DNA of 64,000 bases from Aeromicrobium senzhongii (lineage in GTDB: Bacteria; Actinomycetota; Actinomycetes; Propionibacteriales; Nocardioidaceae), in the NCBI RefSeq assembly GCF_014334735.1, contig NZ_CP060587.1:2542001-2606000 (forward strand), written 5' to 3'. Under the pieces are notes generated by a model. The model was not told the origin of the DNA, searched no databases, and was given only the letters and a program-made list of their open reading frames with translations. Both the position numbers and the translations under genes were made by a program. Shown in pieces: positions 25,923 through 36,363 of this stretch. Within the stretch, counting starts at the first letter, position 1; the number at the start of each line of letters is the position of its first letter.

Positions 25923-25957
25923 TCGCCTCCCCAGGGAAGTTTGCCCGGGGAGGCGAC
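25922..25957 (-). terminator. Hairpin terminator after deoA
   Basis: GTCGCCTCCCC (25922-25932) pairs with GGGGAGGCGAC (25947-25957) around a 14-nt loop, 17 nt after the deoA stop. It should end the transporter-cdd-P450-deoA transcript. Confidence 0.7.
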
Positions 25958-25973
25958 AACATGCCTTGGGCAG

Positions 25974-27257
25974 TCAGCTGATGCGGTCGATGACCAAGGG
26001 CGTGGTCGGGACGGCGGAGTCGCCGATGGACCAGGCACCCTCGAGCGCCTCGTGCGCTCGCTCGAAGCGCTCCGGCGTGTCGGTGTGGAGGGTCAGCAGC
26101 GGCTGGCCCGCGCGCACGGTGTCACCGGGCTTGGCGTGGATCTCGACACCGGCACCGGCCTGCACGTCCTCGCCCGGACGGGAGCGGCCGGCACCGAGGC
26201 GCCAGGCGGCGACGCCCACGGCGTACGCGTCCAGCGAGGTCAGCACGCCATCGGAGTCGGCCGTGACCACCTCGGTCTCGCGAGCCGTGGGCAGTTCCGC
26301 GTCGGGATCGCCGTCCTGCGCGCGGATCATGGCCTTCCAGGCGTCCATCGCGCGACCGTCGGCCAGGGCGTCTGCCGGGTCGATGTCGTGGACCCCGGCG
26401 CCGGCGAGCATCTCGCGGGCCAGGGCGAGCGTCAGCTCGACCACGTCGGCGGGCCCACCTCCGGCGAGCACCTCGACGGACTCGCGGACCTCGAGGGCGT
26501 TGCCCGCGGTCAGGCCCAGCGGCACGGACATGTCGGTCAGCAGCGCCACGGTGCGCACGCCGGCGTCGGTGCCGAGCGCAACCATCGTCTCGGCCAGCTC
26601 GCGCGCATCGGCTTGGTTCTTCATGAAGGCGCCGGAGCCGACCTTCACGTCCAGCACCAACGCCCCGGTGCCCTCGGCGATCTTCTTGCTCATGATCGAG
26701 CTGGCGATCAGCGGGATCGCCTCGACGGTGCCGGTGATGTCGCGCAGGGCGTAGAGCTTCTTGTCGGCCGGAGCCAGGCCCGAGCCGGCGGCGCAGATGA
26801 CGGCACCGAGGTCCTCGAGCTGGGTCATCATCTCGTCGTTCGACAGCGCCGCGCGCCATCCGGGGATCGCCTCGAGCTTGTCGAGGGTGCCGCCGGTGTG
26901 GCCCAGGCCGCGGCCCGACAGCTGCGGCACGGCCACACCGCACGCGGCGACGAGCGGCGCCAGCGGAAGGGTGATCTTGTCGCCCACGCCGCCGGTGCTG
27001 TGCTTGTCGGCGGTGGGACGCGAGAGCGTGGAGAAGTCCATCCGCTCGCCGGTGGCGATCATCGCGGCGGTCCAGCGGGCGATCTCACGGCGGTTCATGC
27101 CGTTGAGGACGATCGCCATGGCGAGCGCCGACATCTGCTCGGGGGCGACGACGCCGCGGGTGTACGCGTCGACGACCCAGTCGATCTGGTCGTCGGTCAG
27201 CTCGTGGCCGTCACGCTTGGCGACGATGACCTCGGTGGGGGCGAAGCGCTCGGTCAT
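25974..27257 (-). CDS. deoA: Thymidine (pyrimidine-nucleoside) phosphorylase
   Basis: 427 residues. It splits thymidine or deoxyuridine with phosphate to base and deoxyribose-1-phosphate. Seen: glycosyltransferase-family alpha lobe, the phosphate loop KHSTGGVGDK, the signature SGRGLGHTGGTLDKLE, SSIMSKKIAEG and a C-terminal pyrimidine-phosphorylase domain (GVEIHAKPGDTV). ATG 27257 overlaps the P450 stop by 4 nt. The product feeds the mutase and DeoC encoded upstream on the other strand. Confidence 0.95.
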   Translation of the reverse strand: MTERFAPTEVIVAKRDGHELTDDQIDWVVDAYTRGVVAPEQMSALAMAIVLNGMNRREIARWTAAMIATGERMDFSTLSRPTADKHSTGGVGDKITLPLAPLVAACGVAVPQLSGRGLGHTGGTLDKLEAIPGWRAALSNDEMMTQLEDLGAVICAAGSGLAPADKKLYALRDITGTVEAIPLIASSIMSKKIAEGTGALVLDVKVGSGAFMKNQADARELAETMVALGTDAGVRTVALLTDMSVPLGLTAGNALEVRESVEVLAGGGPADVVELTLALAREMLAGAGVHDIDPADALADGRAMDAWKAMIRAQDGDPDAELPTARETEVVTADSDGVLTSLDAYAVGVAAWRLGAGRSRPGEDVQAGAGVEIHAKPGDTVRAGQPLLTLHTDTPERFERAHEALEGAWSIGDSAVPTTPLVIDRIS

Positions 27258-28432
27258 GCCGACACCCGGATGCTCTCGTAGCCGCGCAGCACCCACGTGG
27301 GCCGGCGCGGGGCCTCGCCCGCCAGGAGGAGGTCGGGGAACCGGTCCAGCAGCGTGCTCAGCGTGATGCCCAGCTCGAGGCGGGCCAGCGGCGCGCCGAG
27401 GCAGAAGTGGATGCCCAGGCCGAACCCGACGTGCGGGTTGGGATCGCGCCCGACGTCGAACGTGTCCGCGTCCTCGAAGACCGCGGCGTCGCGGTTGGCC
27501 GAGCCCATGAGGCAGGCTACCTTCTGGCCGGCGGTGACGACTTGCCCGGCCACCTCGACGTCCTTCGTGGCGGTGCGCTCGAACAGCTGCAGCGGCGCGT
27601 CGAACCGGATGAGCTCCTCGAGCGCCGTCTCGATCGACACTTCGCCGCTGGTCACGCGGGCCAGCTGGTCGCGGTGGGTCAGCAGCGCGTGGAAGCCGTT
27701 GCCGAAGGTGTTGACACTGGCCTCGTGGCCGGCGTTCAGCAGCAGCACGACGGTGGCGACGAGCTCGTCGTCGGAGAAGCCCTTGCCCGCGTCGGTCTCG
27801 GCGATGAGGTCGCTGACGAGGTCCTCGCCCGGCTCGCGCCGGCGCATCGCGATGACCTCTCGGACGTAGTCCGAGAACGCCGTGCTGGCCTCGACGGCCT
27901 CACGCTTGGTGTCCTCGTCGACGTCGGTCTCGTACATGTGCACGATGGCCTGGCTCCAGCGGCGCAGATCCTCGTGGTCCTCGCGCGGGACTCCCAGCAG
28001 GTCGCAGATGACGTAGACCGGCATGGGCTCCGCGTAGTCCGCCAGCACGTCGAACGTGTCCGGCAGCGCCGCGACCATGTCGGCGGCCAGTGCCTCGATG
28101 CGCGGGCGCATGCGCTCGACGTGGCCGCGCCCGAACGCGCCGGCCAGCAGGCGCCGCATCCGCGTGTGCGCGGGCGGCTCGTTCTCCATCAGCTGGTTGC
28201 GGTGCAGGGCGTTGAAGGACTCCATCTCCTCGACCGGCTCCCAGTCGTGCCACAGCCGCCCGAACGCGCGGTTCTTGAGCACGGCGCCCACCGTCGCGTG
28301 GTCGGTGGCCAGCCACATCGACCACGGCTGGTGCCACACCAGCGGTCCCTCGCGGCGCAGCTCGGCCAGGGCCGGGTACGGATCGCGCAGGAAGTCCGCG
28401 TCGGTCGGGTCGAAGGTCGTCAGGGTCTTCAT
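27254..28432 (-). CDS. Cytochrome P450 inside the nucleoside operon
   Basis: 392 residues, a complete bacterial class I P450 without fused reductase. Heme ligand Cys344 in FGLGIHFCLG, K-helix ExxR (EELIR), and I-helix AGHEAS, in which the usual acid-Thr pair is Glu-Ala-Ser, so the conserved proton-relay Thr is missing. It overlaps cdd upstream and deoA downstream by 4 nt each, so it is co-translated with pyrimidine-nucleoside enzymes. No ferredoxin or reductase gene is nearby. Substrate unknown; an oxidised or modified nucleoside is a possibility suggested only by context. Confidence 0.9.
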   Translation of the reverse strand: MKTLTTFDPTDADFLRDPYPALAELRREGPLVWHQPWSMWLATDHATVGAVLKNRAFGRLWHDWEPVEEMESFNALHRNQLMENEPPAHTRMRRLLAGAFGRGHVERMRPRIEALAADMVAALPDTFDVLADYAEPMPVYVICDLLGVPREDHEDLRRWSQAIVHMYETDVDEDTKREAVEASTAFSDYVREVIAMRRREPGEDLVSDLIAETDAGKGFSDDELVATVVLLLNAGHEASVNTFGNGFHALLTHRDQLARVTSGEVSIETALEELIRFDAPLQLFERTATKDVEVAGQVVTAGQKVACLMGSANRDAAVFEDADTFDVGRDPNPHVGFGLGIHFCLGAPLARLELGITLSTLLDRFPDLLLAGEAPRRPTWVLRGYESIRVSA

Positions 28433-28851
28433 GCGTCGTCCAAGTCCGTCACGTCGAAGGCGTCCGGGAGCACCTCTGCCATCGTCTTGACTCCCGAGGC
28501 GGTCAACAGCTGGCACTGGGCGCCGCCGTTCTCCCACAGCAATTGTCGGCAACGGCCGCACGGCATCAGCAGGCGCCCCTGACCGTCGACGCAGACGACC
28601 GCGCGCAGGCGACCTCCGCCGGTGGAGTGCAGCGCCGAGACCATGCCGCACTCGGCGCACAGGGCCACGCCGTAGGCGGCGTTCTCGACGTTGCAGCCCA
28701 GCACGACCCGGCCGTCCTCGACGAGCCCGGCGGCACCGACCTTGTACTTCGAGTACGGCGCGTAGGCACGCCCCATGACCTCGGTGGCGTACTTCTGCAG
28801 GGCGTCCCAGTCGACGGGCGCCTGGGGCGGGGTGAAGCCGAAGCCGCTCAT
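28429..28851 (-). CDS. cdd: Cytidine deaminase
   Basis: 140 residues, the small tetrameric type. It deaminates (deoxy)cytidine to (deoxy)uridine. Zinc ligands Cys65 (CAE, with catalytic Glu67), Cys98 and Cys101 (PCGRCRQ) are present, plus the substrate motif GCNVENAAYG. ATG 28851 overlaps the permease stop by 4 nt, so import and deamination are coupled. Confidence 0.95.
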   Translation of the reverse strand: MSGFGFTPPQAPVDWDALQKYATEVMGRAYAPYSKYKVGAAGLVEDGRVVLGCNVENAAYGVALCAECGMVSALHSTGGGRLRAVVCVDGQGRLLMPCGRCRQLLWENGGAQCQLLTASGVKTMAEVLPDAFDVTDLDDA

Positions 28852-30104
28852 CCGGCCGACCCCTTCCGATAGATCGCGCCGTCGGCGGCGGGCATCCTCA
28901 GGTTCTGACTGAAGACGGCCAGCACCAGCAGCGTGGTGACGTACGGCGTCATCGTGGCCAGCTCGTTGGGGATCTCGTCGCTGACGAAGTAGATGGCCGC
29001 GACGACGATGCCCAGGACGGCGGCGATCAGGGCCGAGCGGCGGCCGTGCTGGCGCCACTGCCAGATCGCCAGCATGACCAGGAAGACCGCGACCAGCAGC
29101 AGCAGCGCGTGGACGGTCTCACCGCCACCGCGCAGACGCAGCGTGTCGGTGTAACCGAACAACGTGGCGCCGGCGAACAGTCCGCCGGGTCGCCAGTTGC
29201 CGAAGATCATCGCCGCCAGGCCGATGTAGCCGCGGCCGCCGGTCTGCCCGTCGCGGAACGCGTTGGCCGCGACCAGCGCCAGGAAGCCGCCGGCCAGGCC
29301 CGCCAGACCGCCCGAGGCGATCACGGCGATGAACTTGTACCGGTAGACGTTGACGCCCAGCGACTCCGCGGCCGCGGGCGACTCGCCGCACGAGCGCAGT
29401 CGCAGGCCGAAGCCGGTGCGCCACAGCAGCCACCAGGTCAGCACGAACAGGCCGATCGCGATGATCGTCAGCACGGACATGTTGGTGACCAGCGCGCGCA
29501 GGACCGAGGCGACGTCGGAGATGAAGAACCAGTGCTTCTGTTCGATCTCGCCCAACGGGTCGGACAGCCCGGCGATCGTGATGCTGGGCAACCGGTCGAT
29601 CGGCGGGGACTGCGTCTGACCGCCGCCGGGCACGCCGCTGAACGCCATGCCGGCCAGGTACTGCACCGCGCCCGCGGCGATGATGTTGATCGAGACGCCC
29701 GAGACGATGTGGTCGACGCCGAAGTAGACGGTGGCCACCGCGTGCAGCAGGCCGCCGGCGGCACCCAGGAGGATGGCGCCGAGGACGCCCTGCCAGGGGC
29801 CGTAGAAGTAGCCGAAGTAGCCCGCGCCGAAGGTGCCGAGGATCATCATGCCCTCGAGGCCGATGTTGACGACGCCCGCACGCTCGGACCACAGGCCACC
29901 GAGACCGGCCAGGCCGATCGGGACGGCCGCGATCAGGGTCGCGCGGATCGTGCCGGAGGAGTCGAGGTCGTCGACGCCGGTGATGAGGCGCAGCAGCGAC
30001 ATCACGACGAGCACGCCGGCGATGCCGATCAGCAGCCAGGGCCAGCCGAGCCGGACGCGCTTGGCGGGGGCGGGGGTGGTCATGGGGTCGGTACGGACGC
30101 TCAT
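28848..30104 (-). CDS. Nucleoside ABC importer permease (second subunit)
   Basis: 418 residues with about ten hydrophobic segments; BPD_transp_2 (RbsC/LivH-like) family. Seen: ERAGVVNIGLEGMM, GVDHIVSGVSINI, and the ATPase-contact loop LRSCGESPAAAESLGVNVYRYK. ATG 30104 overlaps the partner permease stop by 4 nt; a downstream in-frame ATG at 30083 is possible. With its partner it forms the channel fed by the BMP lipoprotein at 32859. Confidence 0.9.
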   Translation of the reverse strand: MSVRTDPMTTPAPAKRVRLGWPWLLIGIAGVLVVMSLLRLITGVDDLDSSGTIRATLIAAVPIGLAGLGGLWSERAGVVNIGLEGMMILGTFGAGYFGYFYGPWQGVLGAILLGAAGGLLHAVATVYFGVDHIVSGVSINIIAAGAVQYLAGMAFSGVPGGGQTQSPPIDRLPSITIAGLSDPLGEIEQKHWFFISDVASVLRALVTNMSVLTIIAIGLFVLTWWLLWRTGFGLRLRSCGESPAAAESLGVNVYRYKFIAVIASGGLAGLAGGFLALVAANAFRDGQTGGRGYIGLAAMIFGNWRPGGLFAGATLFGYTDTLRLRGGGETVHALLLLVAVFLVMLAIWQWRQHGRRSALIAAVLGIVVAAIYFVSDEIPNELATMTPYVTTLLVLAVFSQNLRMPAADGAIYRKGSAG

Positions 30105-31194
30105 GCCGACACCTCCTTCTGCCGGTACTCCGGGTCCAGGGCGGCCGCCACCTGACGCTGCTCGAGCCGCACGCCGTAGCGGCGGACGACCTCGTAGGCG
30201 ATGACGACGGTCAGCACGATGACGCCCTGGGTGACCTTGACGATGTCGGGCGAGACGTCCAACAGGATCTGCAACGGGTTGGACTGCTGGTCCAAGAAGG
30301 CGAACAGCAGGGCGCCGATCGCGATGCCGATGGGGTGGTTGCGGCCCAGCAGCGCGATGGCGATGCCGGCGAAGCCCAGGCCCGACTGGAACGTCGAGCC
30401 GTACGCGTAGGCCTGACCGAACAGCAGCGGCAGGCCGACCAGACCGGCCATCGCGCCCGAGATCAGCATCGTCACCAGCATCATCTTCTTGACGTTGATG
30501 CCCGAGGCGACCGCGGCCGTCTCGGACTGACCGGCGGCCCGCAGGTCGAAGCCGAAGCGCGTGCGGTTGATCAGCACCCAGTAGCCGATGCCGACGATGA
30601 CGGCGACCACCACGAAGCCGTAGATCTCGCCGCCCAGGAACGGGATGCCCGGGATCCGGCTGCTCTCGGGCAGCGGCTTCGTGGAGATGATGTTGCTGCC
30701 CTCCTCGCGCACGGCGACCTTGCGCAGCAGGTAGGCCACGACGGCCGTCGCGATCGCGTTGAGCATGATCGTCGAGATGACCTCGGAGACGCCACGGGTG
30801 ACGCGCAGCAGACCCGCGATGCCGGCCCACATGGCGCCCACGAGCATGCCCGCGAGCAGGGCCAGGGCGATGTTGAACGGGCCCGGCAGGAACGCCTCGC
30901 CGGCAACCCACGCCGCGGCGAAGGAGGCGATGCGGTACTGGCCGTCGACGCCGATGTTGAACAGGTTCATGCGGAACCCGATCGCCACGGCGACGGCCGA
31001 CAGGTAGTAGACGGTGGCCGAGTTGACGATGTTGACCATCGTGCGGTTGCTGGGCCAGCTGAGGATCTGACTCCAGACGCCGAGCCAGTCGTCGCCGGCC
31101 AGGATCAGCACCAGGCTCGTGATCAGGAACGCCGTCACCAGCGCCAGCACCGGAGCGGCCAGCGCCAACCCGACCCGGGTCAGTCGCGACTGCG

Positions 31195-31198
<4 letters not shown>
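30101..31198 (-). CDS. Nucleoside ABC importer permease (first subunit)
   Basis: 365 residues, BPD_transp_2 family, about nine or ten helices. Seen: IGFRMNLFNIGVDGQY, VSEVISTIMLN and the ATPase-contact loop LRAAGQSETAAVASGINVKK. It is the heterodimer partner of the next permease. ATG 31198 overlaps the ATPase stop by 4 nt. This BMP/double-ATPase/two-permease layout is that of known nucleoside importers (RnsABCD, NupABC). Confidence 0.9.
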
Positions 31199-32757
<1,559 letters not shown>

Positions 32758-32794
32758 GATGTCACCTTCTGGGGTGGTCGGCGGACTCACAGGA

Positions 32795-32833
32795 GCGGCC
32801 CGGCCCCACGCTATCGCGCAGGGGCCGGGCCGC
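32795..32833 (-). terminator. Hairpin between lipoprotein and transporter genes, likely partial terminator
   Basis: GCGGCCCGGCCCC (32795-32807) pairs perfectly with GGGGCCGGGCCGC (32821-32833), 13 bp, 13-nt loop. It lies between the binding-protein gene and the ATPase on the same strand, a usual way to make more binding protein than membrane complex. Confidence 0.75.
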
Positions 32834-32858
32834 GGTCCTCAGTGCTTCGAGGACGCGA

Positions 32859-33905
32859 TCACTTCGCCGAGACCTTGATGGTCCCGTCGATGATCTTCTG
32901 CTTGTAGTCGTTCAGCTGGTCCTCGATGTCGTCGACGTGACCGCCGGTCGTCGAGTAGCCGACGCCGTCGACCTTGAGGTCGTAGATCTGCGGGCCGGTC
33001 TTGATGTCGCCGGCCTCCACGCCCTTGAGGAAGTCGTACACCGCGACGTCGATGTTCTTGATCATCGAGGTCAGGATGCTGCCGCGGACCGACTCGTCGG
33101 CCGTCTTGGCCTGGTCGGAGTCGACGCCGATGGCCCACTTCTTCGCGTCGGTGGCCGCCTGGAAGACGCCGCCGCCCGAGCCGCCGGCCGCGTGGTAGAC
33201 GACGTCCGCGCCCTTCTCGTACATGCCGGTGGCGGCCGTGTTGCCCTTGGCCGGGTCACCGAAGCCGCTGAAGTCCGGCGGCGTGGAGAGGTAGACCGAC
33301 TGGAACTTGATGTCGGGGTTGACGGCCTTCGCGCCGGCCTTGTAGCCCGCCTCGAACTTGTGGATCAGCTCGGTGTCGACACCGCCGACGAAGCCGATGT
33401 TGCCGCTCTCGGACTTGAGGGCGGCCGCAGCGCCGACCAGGAACGAGCCCTGCTCCTCGGCGAACAGCAGGTTGCTGATGTTGTCGCCCTTGACGCCGTC
33501 GTCGACGATCGCGAAGTTGACGTCGGGGTTGGCCTTGGCGATCTTGTCGACCGAGGCGGAGTAGGCGAAGCCGACGGCGATCACCGGGTTGTAGCCGGCG
33601 TCGACGAGCTGCTGGAGGCGCTCCTCACGAGCGGACTCGGGCTCGCCGTCCTGGGCCTCGGCGTCCTTGACCTCGAAGCCGAGCTCGCAGGCGGCCTTGT
33701 CCAGGCCCTTGGCTGCCGAGTCGTTGAAGGACTGGTCTCCACGACCGCCGACATCGAAGGCCATGCCGACCTTGACGTCACCCTTCTCGACGCAGTCCTC
33801 GCCAGCAGCGCTCTCCTCGTCGGTGCTCTTCTTGGCGCAACCGGCTCCGGCGAAGACCAGGGCGGTCACGGCGGCCGCTGCGGTCAGCTTGTTCAATCGA
33901 CGCAC
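32859..33905 (-). CDS. BMP-family nucleoside-binding lipoprotein
   Basis: 348 residues with a lipoprotein signal (lipobox AGAGC, Cys23) and a PnrA-like BMP fold: FDVGGRGDQSFNDSA at the N-lobe, GFVGGVD, and YHAAGGSGGGVF plus the IGVDSDQ motif that lines the ligand pocket. BMP proteins of this type bind purine and pyrimidine nucleosides. GTG 33905 has a very strong GAGGAGG site. First gene of the import-catabolism operon; the downstream catabolic genes support nucleoside as ligand. Confidence 0.93.
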   Translation of the reverse strand: MRRLNKLTAAAAVTALVFAGAGCAKKSTDEESAAGEDCVEKGDVKVGMAFDVGGRGDQSFNDSAAKGLDKAACELGFEVKDAEAQDGEPESAREERLQQLVDAGYNPVIAVGFAYSASVDKIAKANPDVNFAIVDDGVKGDNISNLLFAEEQGSFLVGAAAALKSESGNIGFVGGVDTELIHKFEAGYKAGAKAVNPDIKFQSVYLSTPPDFSGFGDPAKGNTAATGMYEKGADVVYHAAGGSGGGVFQAATDAKKWAIGVDSDQAKTADESVRGSILTSMIKNIDVAVYDFLKGVEAGDIKTGPQIYDLKVDGVGYSTTGGHVDDIEDQLNDYKQKIIDGTIKVSAK

Positions 33906-34048
33906 TTTTTTCCTCCTCAGGAGCTGCGCCCGGAAAGGAGGGCGCGAGCGATGTCCAGATGAGGTTAAGCGCTGAAATGGCGGCCGATGACCAAGTTCGT
34001 CATTCCTCCGCCAACTGTCACCGAACCGTAATCAAACCCCTGCGGGCC

Positions 34049-34054
34049 TAGGAT
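34049..34054 (+). promoter_or_regulatory. -10 element of the stress protein gene (leaderless)
   Basis: TAGGAT ends 6 nt before the ATG at 34061. Confidence 0.55.
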
Positions 34055-34060
34055 CGAGTC

Positions 34061-34531
34061 ATGCTCCTCTCCGGACCCATCATCGTCGGACACGACGGCT
34101 CTGACTTCTCCGACCACGCCCTGCGTTGGGCCCTGGCCCTGGCCGATCGGGCCAAGCTCCCGGTCCTCGTCATCCGAGCCTGGACGATGCGCACCGCGCC
34201 GAAGCCCAAGACCCAGGAGTTCGGTTACGTCCCGCCGGCCTCGGACTTCGCCGATGCCGTCCGCGAGCGCCTCGAGGAGTCGACGCGCGAGATCCTGGCC
34301 GAGTACCCCGACGTCGACGTGACCTTGAAGGTCGAGCGCGGCCAGCCGGCCACGGTCGTCGTCGAGGCCAGCCGCGGCGCCGCGCTGCTCGTCGTGGGCC
34401 CGCGCGGCCTGGGCGGCTTCAAGGGCCTGATGCTCGGCTCGGTCAGCGAGCACGCCGTGGGCAACGCGTTCTGCCCGGTCGTCGTCGTGCGCGGCGAGGA
34501 CGATCCCGCCCAGTCCGAGCCCGAGGTCTGA
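34061..34531 (+). CDS. Universal stress protein (UspA family)
   Basis: 156 residues, one Usp domain. The ATP-binding signature G-x2-G-x9-G-S is present late in the protein (GPRGLGGFKGLMLGS), and the N-terminus IIVGHDGSDFS is typical. Such proteins bind ATP and act in dormancy and stress. Divergent from the BMP gene; convergent with the M20 amidohydrolase. Confidence 0.9.
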   Translation: MLLSGPIIVGHDGSDFSDHALRWALALADRAKLPVLVIRAWTMRTAPKPKTQEFGYVPPASDFADAVRERLEESTREILAEYPDVDVTLKVERGQPATVVVEASRGAALLVVGPRGLGGFKGLMLGSVSEHAVGNAFCPVVVVRGEDDPAQSEPEV

Positions 34532-34544
34532 GCCGACCGCTGCG

Positions 34545-35711
34545 TCAGGCGATCGCGGCGTTGGCCAGCACCAACGCGCCGACGGCGATGGCGCGCTCGT
34601 CCACCCGCAGGTTGCCCTGGTGCAGGTCGTACGTCGGGCCGCCGGGCGTGCGGGTGCCGAGGCGCGCCATCGTTCCGGGCAGGGTCTCGACGTACCAGGC
34701 GAAGTCCTCGCCGCCGAGGCTCTGCGACGTGCTGGCGACACCCTCGGGCCCGAGCGCGCTGGCGACCGCCTGACGCAGTCGCTCGGTGACGGCGAAGTCG
34801 TTGACCACCGGCGGCACGCCCCGGGTGTAGGTCAGGTCGACACCGACGCCGAAGGGTTCGACGATGTCGGCGATGATCCCGCGCACCAGGTGCTCGGCCT
34901 CGTGCCACGCCGCCGCGTCCAGCATCCGCAGCGTGCCCTTGAGCTCGCCGACGGCGGGGATGACGTTGGCGGCGTTGCCGGCACTGACCTGACCCCAGAC
35001 GAGGCTGGCCCCGGCACGCGGATCGAAGCGGCGTGACAGGACGGCGGGCAGCTGGGTGATGAGGCTGCCGAGGGCGAACGTGAGGTCCTCGGTCAGGTGC
35101 GGCCGCGAGGTGTGGCCGCCCCGCCCGTTGAGGACGACGTGGATCTGGTCGGACGCACCGGTGATGGCGCCCTCGCGGATGCCGACCCGGCCGACGTCGA
35201 GCGAGGGGTCGCAGTGCAGGGCGAAGATCCGGCTGACGCCGGCGAGCACGCCGTCGGAGAGCAGCCGCAGCGCGCCGCCGGGCATGACCTCCTCGGCGGG
35301 CTGGAAGATCAGCCGCACCCGCGTCGGCAGGCCGATCGTGCGGTCGGCCTCGGCCAGGGCGGTGGCCGCGCCGATCAGCGCGGAGATGTGGACGTCATGG
35401 CCGCAGGCGTGGGCGACACCGGGGTTCTTCGAGCGCCACGGGTCCTGCGTGGTGTCGAGGATCGGCAGGGCGTCGAGGTCGGCGCGGAGCGCCACGATCG
35501 GGCCGCCCGACGGGCCGATGTCGACCGAGAGACCCGTGCCCTCGAACCGCTGCGGGCTCAGTCCCAGCTTGTCCATCCACGCGTAGACCAGGTCGGTGGT
35601 CCGCTCCTCCTGCCACGACAACTCGGGAAAGGCGTGCAGGTCCCGACGCAGCTCGATGAGGTCGGGGGTCGCCGTCTCCACGGCGCGGGCGATGGATTCC
35701 TGGAGGGTCAT
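34545..35711 (-). CDS. M20-family metal-dependent amidohydrolase
   Basis: 388 residues, M20D (hippurate hydrolase/IAA-amino acid hydrolase) type. Metal-site motifs: ELRRDLHAFPELSWQE, ACGHDVHISALIG, FQPAEE with GGA, HCDPSLDVG, and a lid domain containing GRGGHTSRPH. It removes an acyl group from an amino acid or similar amide; substrate unknown. Similar to mycobacterial AmiA1/AmiB1, which also sit by lpdA and deoD. ATG 35711 follows TAGACT by 9 nt. Confidence 0.9.
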   Translation of the reverse strand: MTLQESIARAVETATPDLIELRRDLHAFPELSWQEERTTDLVYAWMDKLGLSPQRFEGTGLSVDIGPSGGPIVALRADLDALPILDTTQDPWRSKNPGVAHACGHDVHISALIGAATALAEADRTIGLPTRVRLIFQPAEEVMPGGALRLLSDGVLAGVSRIFALHCDPSLDVGRVGIREGAITGASDQIHVVLNGRGGHTSRPHLTEDLTFALGSLITQLPAVLSRRFDPRAGASLVWGQVSAGNAANVIPAVGELKGTLRMLDAAAWHEAEHLVRGIIADIVEPFGVGVDLTYTRGVPPVVNDFAVTERLRQAVASALGPEGVASTSQSLGGEDFAWYVETLPGTMARLGTRTPGGPTYDLHQGNLRVDERAIAVGALVLANAAIA

Positions 35712-35793
35712 GACCTGTCGAGTCTACGCCGACCGACCCGTACCTCGCCGCCATCTCAGATGCGGGACGGCGCGTCACCGGGCGGATTCCCCG

Positions 35794-36324
35794 TCAGCCC
35801 TGCCGGGCCCGGTAGGCGGCCTGCGCCTCACGGTTGCCGCACGTGGTGCTGCAGAACTTGCGCGAACGGTTGCGCGACAGGTCGACGACGACGCCGTCGC
35901 AGTCGCTCGCTGCGCACCGGCCGATACGGCCGAGGTCGTCGGCACGGATGAGGTCGATCATCGCCATCGCGGTCTCGACCAGGATCCGCTCGTGCAGCGG
36001 CCGGTCGTCGGCGATCGCGTGCACGTGCCAGTCGAGGTGGTCGTGGCGGACGAGCCGGGGCACCGCCTGCTGCTCGGCCAGCACCGCGTTGACCAGGTCG
36101 ACGGCCGCGGCCCGGTCGGCGGTCAACAGCTCGCGGAGGCGGGCGCGGATCCCCCGCACCGCCTCGAGGTCGTCACGGCTCCGCGGCCTGGCGCCGGTGT
36201 ACTCCCAGCGATCGAAGAACTCGGTCAGGTCCTCGACGGCCTCGAGGGTGTCCGGCTCGTCCGCGGAATTGGCCAGCTCGGCGGCAGCGCCGAGGGCGTC
36301 GGCGACGTCAGGAGTGAAAGCCAT
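35794..36324 (-). CDS. ABATE/CGNR zinc-finger transcriptional regulator
   Basis: 176 residues. The N-terminal two thirds fit the ABATE (DUF1470) stress-sensing domain and the C-terminus holds the CGNR zinc finger: CAASDCDG, RNRSRKFCSTTCGNRE, followed by a basic helix AQAAYRAR. Presumed DNA binder. ATG 36324 has TAAGGT ending 6 nt upstream. The divergent EamA exporter is only 39 nt away and is a natural target. Confidence 0.88.
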   Translation of the reverse strand: MAFTPDVADALGAAAELANSADEPDTLEAVEDLTEFFDRWEYTGARPRSRDDLEAVRGIRARLRELLTADRAAAVDLVNAVLAEQQAVPRLVRHDHLDWHVHAIADDRPLHERILVETAMAMIDLIRADDLGRIGRCAASDCDGVVVDLSRNRSRKFCSTTCGNREAQAAYRARQG

Positions 36325-36330
36325 GTTGAC

Positions 36331-36336
36331 ACCTTA
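36331..36336 (-). promoter_or_regulatory. -10 element of the CGNR regulator gene (leaderless)
   Basis: TAAGGT on the minus strand ends 6 nt before the ATG at 36324. Confidence 0.55.
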
Positions 36337-36349
36337 CGACACGGACCCC

Positions 36350-36355
36350 TAGTGT
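36350..36355 (+). promoter_or_regulatory. -10 element of the EamA gene
   Basis: TAGTGT ends 8 nt before the ATG at 36364. The two divergent -10 elements are 13 nt apart, so the promoters overlap. Confidence 0.45.
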
Positions 36356-36363
36356 CAGGACCC

